64,000 bases of DNA from Pelotomaculum thermopropionicum SI (GTDB taxonomy: Bacteria > Bacillota > Desulfotomaculia > Desulfotomaculales > Pelotomaculaceae). The stretch is from contig AP009389.1 in the NCBI GenBank assembly GCA_000010565.1, positions 1,488,001 to 1,552,000 on the forward strand, in the 5' to 3' direction. The first letter of the stretch is position 1, and every line of letters starts with the position of its first letter. A model generated the notes under the pieces. It saw only the letters and a program-made list of their open reading frames with translations, made no database searches and was not told the origin of the DNA. Made by a program: the position numbers and the translations under genes. This document shows positions 63,108 through 64,000 of the stretch, in pieces.

Positions 63108-63948
63108 AACCAGCCTCTTTTCGTAAACGAGGATTTAAAGCAGTCTCCAGGGCAAAACCAGTAAAAGCAAAACCCATTATGGTCAGTGACAGGGCAATTC
63201 CTGCAGGCAAAAGCCACCACTTCCATACCTCAAGATAGGTGAATTTCAAAGCCTGCTGAATCATCTTGCCCCAACTGATTAAAGAAGGGTCACAGACCCC
63301 CAAAAAGGAAAGGCCCGCTTCCATAAAGATAGCCCGGCGCGCATCCTGGATCAACAAGGCAACCAGGACGGGCCCGAGATCGGGTATAATATGGCAGCGA
63401 AGCAAATGCTTCAAACCAGCGCCAAAGGTGCGGGACGCGGCTACAGACATTTTTTCCTTTAAAGAAAGCACCTGCGCCCTGACCACTCTTGCTCCTCCAG
63501 GCCACAAAAAGGCAGAAATCAAAAAGATCAGAAGAAAAAGGTTCGGCCGCAGGTAAGACGCTACCAGGACCGCAACAATAACCGGGGGGACAACAATTAG
63601 CACATCTACCAGCCGCATCCAGAACCGCTCATAAAACCCTCCTAAAAGGGCTGCTGTACCGCCCACCAAAACGCTGAATAAAACAGACAAAAGCGCCACC
63701 CCGCACCCTACGGCGAGGGAGGTACGGGCACCAAAAAGAAGTCTTGTCCAGACATCCTGCCCCACATCGTCAGTACCCAGCCAGTGCTGAAGTGACGGTG
63801 GGCTGAAGGCAGCACCGGTGTAGGCACAAGGTTCGGAATAGCCCAAAAGGGGAGCCATGACTGCCACGGCCGTTATTAAAAACAGAAGCGCCAGGCCGGC
63901 CCGGCCGGTATTGTTCTTTTTAACCTCCTGCCAGTAATTAACGTGCAT
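63094..63948 (-). CDS. Dipeptide/nickel-type ABC transporter permease (DppC-like)
   Basis: 284 residues, six hydrophobic segments. The N-terminal OppC-type helix is followed by HWLGTDDVGQDVWTRLLFGARTSL (residues ~52-75; core GTDDVGQD), the family hallmark. The EAA loop reads EAGLSFLGVCDPSLISWGKM. ATG 63948 overlaps the preceding permease stop by three-frame offset of 11 bases. Confidence 0.92.
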   Translation of the reverse strand: MHVNYWQEVKKNNTGRAGLALLFLITAVAVMAPLLGYSEPCAYTGAAFSPPSLQHWLGTDDVGQDVWTRLLFGARTSLAVGCGVALLSVLFSVLVGGTAALLGGFYERFWMRLVDVLIVVPPVIVAVLVASYLRPNLFLLIFLISAFLWPGGARVVRAQVLSLKEKMSVAASRTFGAGLKHLLRCHIIPDLGPVLVALLIQDARRAIFMEAGLSFLGVCDPSLISWGKMIQQALKFTYLEVWKWWLLPAGIALSLTIMGFAFTGFALETALNPRLRKEAGYARD

Positions 63949-64000
63949 TGGCTACCACCCTTGGGTCAATTTTTGCGTACAGAAAGTCTACCAGGAAATT
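63938..64000 (-). CDS. Dipeptide/nickel-type ABC transporter permease (DppB-like), C-terminal end only
   Basis: The minus strand reads FLVDFLYAKIDPRVVANAR then TAA at 63938. This is the normal end of OppB/DppB permeases (VDLLYAxxDPRI). The rest is beyond the window. Confidence 0.8.
   Translation of the reverse strand, partial: NFLVDFLYAKIDPRVVANAR

Overview
The window looks like a chromosomal segment of an anaerobic, spore-forming, Gram-positive clostridial bacterium, most likely of the Desulfotomaculum/Pelotomaculum branch of the Peptococcaceae. The evidence is a Spo0M-like sporulation protein, a DegS/DegU-type two-component pair, S-layer homology (SLH) anchoring, S-box and B12 riboswitches, a Tad/Flp pilus locus without an outer-membrane secretin, menaquinone synthesis of the futalosine type, the anaerobe-specific homocysteine genes, and selA. 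The genus is an inference.

Layout. 1-5.9 kb: selA (minus, cut by the window edge), purL-purQ and a secreted L,D-transpeptidase. 5.9-11.45 kb: a Tn554-type transposition module (two tyrosine recombinases plus TnpC) with no passenger gene, then an intact IS256-family insertion whose 8-bp target duplication shows that it landed in the last codons of mqnA. 11.4-16.8 kb (minus): menaquinone genes (a polyprenyl-synthase-like protein lacking its Asp motifs, menG, a UbiD-type decarboxylase, a UbiA-type prenyltransferase, mqnA) and speD. 17-19.6 kb: a decayed FAH-family gene, a ferredoxin, and degS/degU-like regulators. 19.9-29.5 kb: a full Tad pilus operon (flp, tadV, tadE, tadG, cpaB, cpaE, tadA, tadB, tadC), a DUF192 gene and a chemoreceptor-like protein with a degenerate signalling tip. 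29.6-36.9 kb: a MacAB-type efflux system, a Ca2+ P-type ATPase and spo0M. 37-38 kb: mobile-element debris beside a Gly-Ala-Pro tRNA operon. 38-45.6 kb: a methyltransferase, a broken K+ channel gene, cell-envelope glycosylation genes, a second IS256-family element with a perfect 8-bp duplication, small genes and a LexA-like repressor.

45.7-48.35 kb: a consensus promoter, a SAM-I riboswitch and a terminator precede three genes (DUF39, NIL-ferredoxin, UPF0280) known from anaerobic homocysteine biosynthesis. The layout is that of a methionine-pathway operon under S-box control.

48.4-60.65 kb (minus) is the most interesting part. A cobalamin riboswitch with its own terminator precedes an SLH-anchored protein that joins a prenyltransferase-type alpha/alpha barrel to a DUF4430 domain. 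These are the two domain types of animal transcobalamin and intrinsic factor. Behind it lie a free DUF4430 lipoprotein-like or secreted protein, a barrel-only secreted protein with a copper-amine-oxidase-N domain, EcfT, a double ECF ATPase, an ECF S component, CbiZ and an ABC-2 exporter. I read this as a cell-surface corrinoid capture, import and remodelling system. Its ATPase gene is frameshifted by a third copy of an AACC tetranucleotide, so in this sequence the transporter may be off. Upstream lie fmdE and a dipeptide/nickel-type ABC transporter that runs off the right edge.
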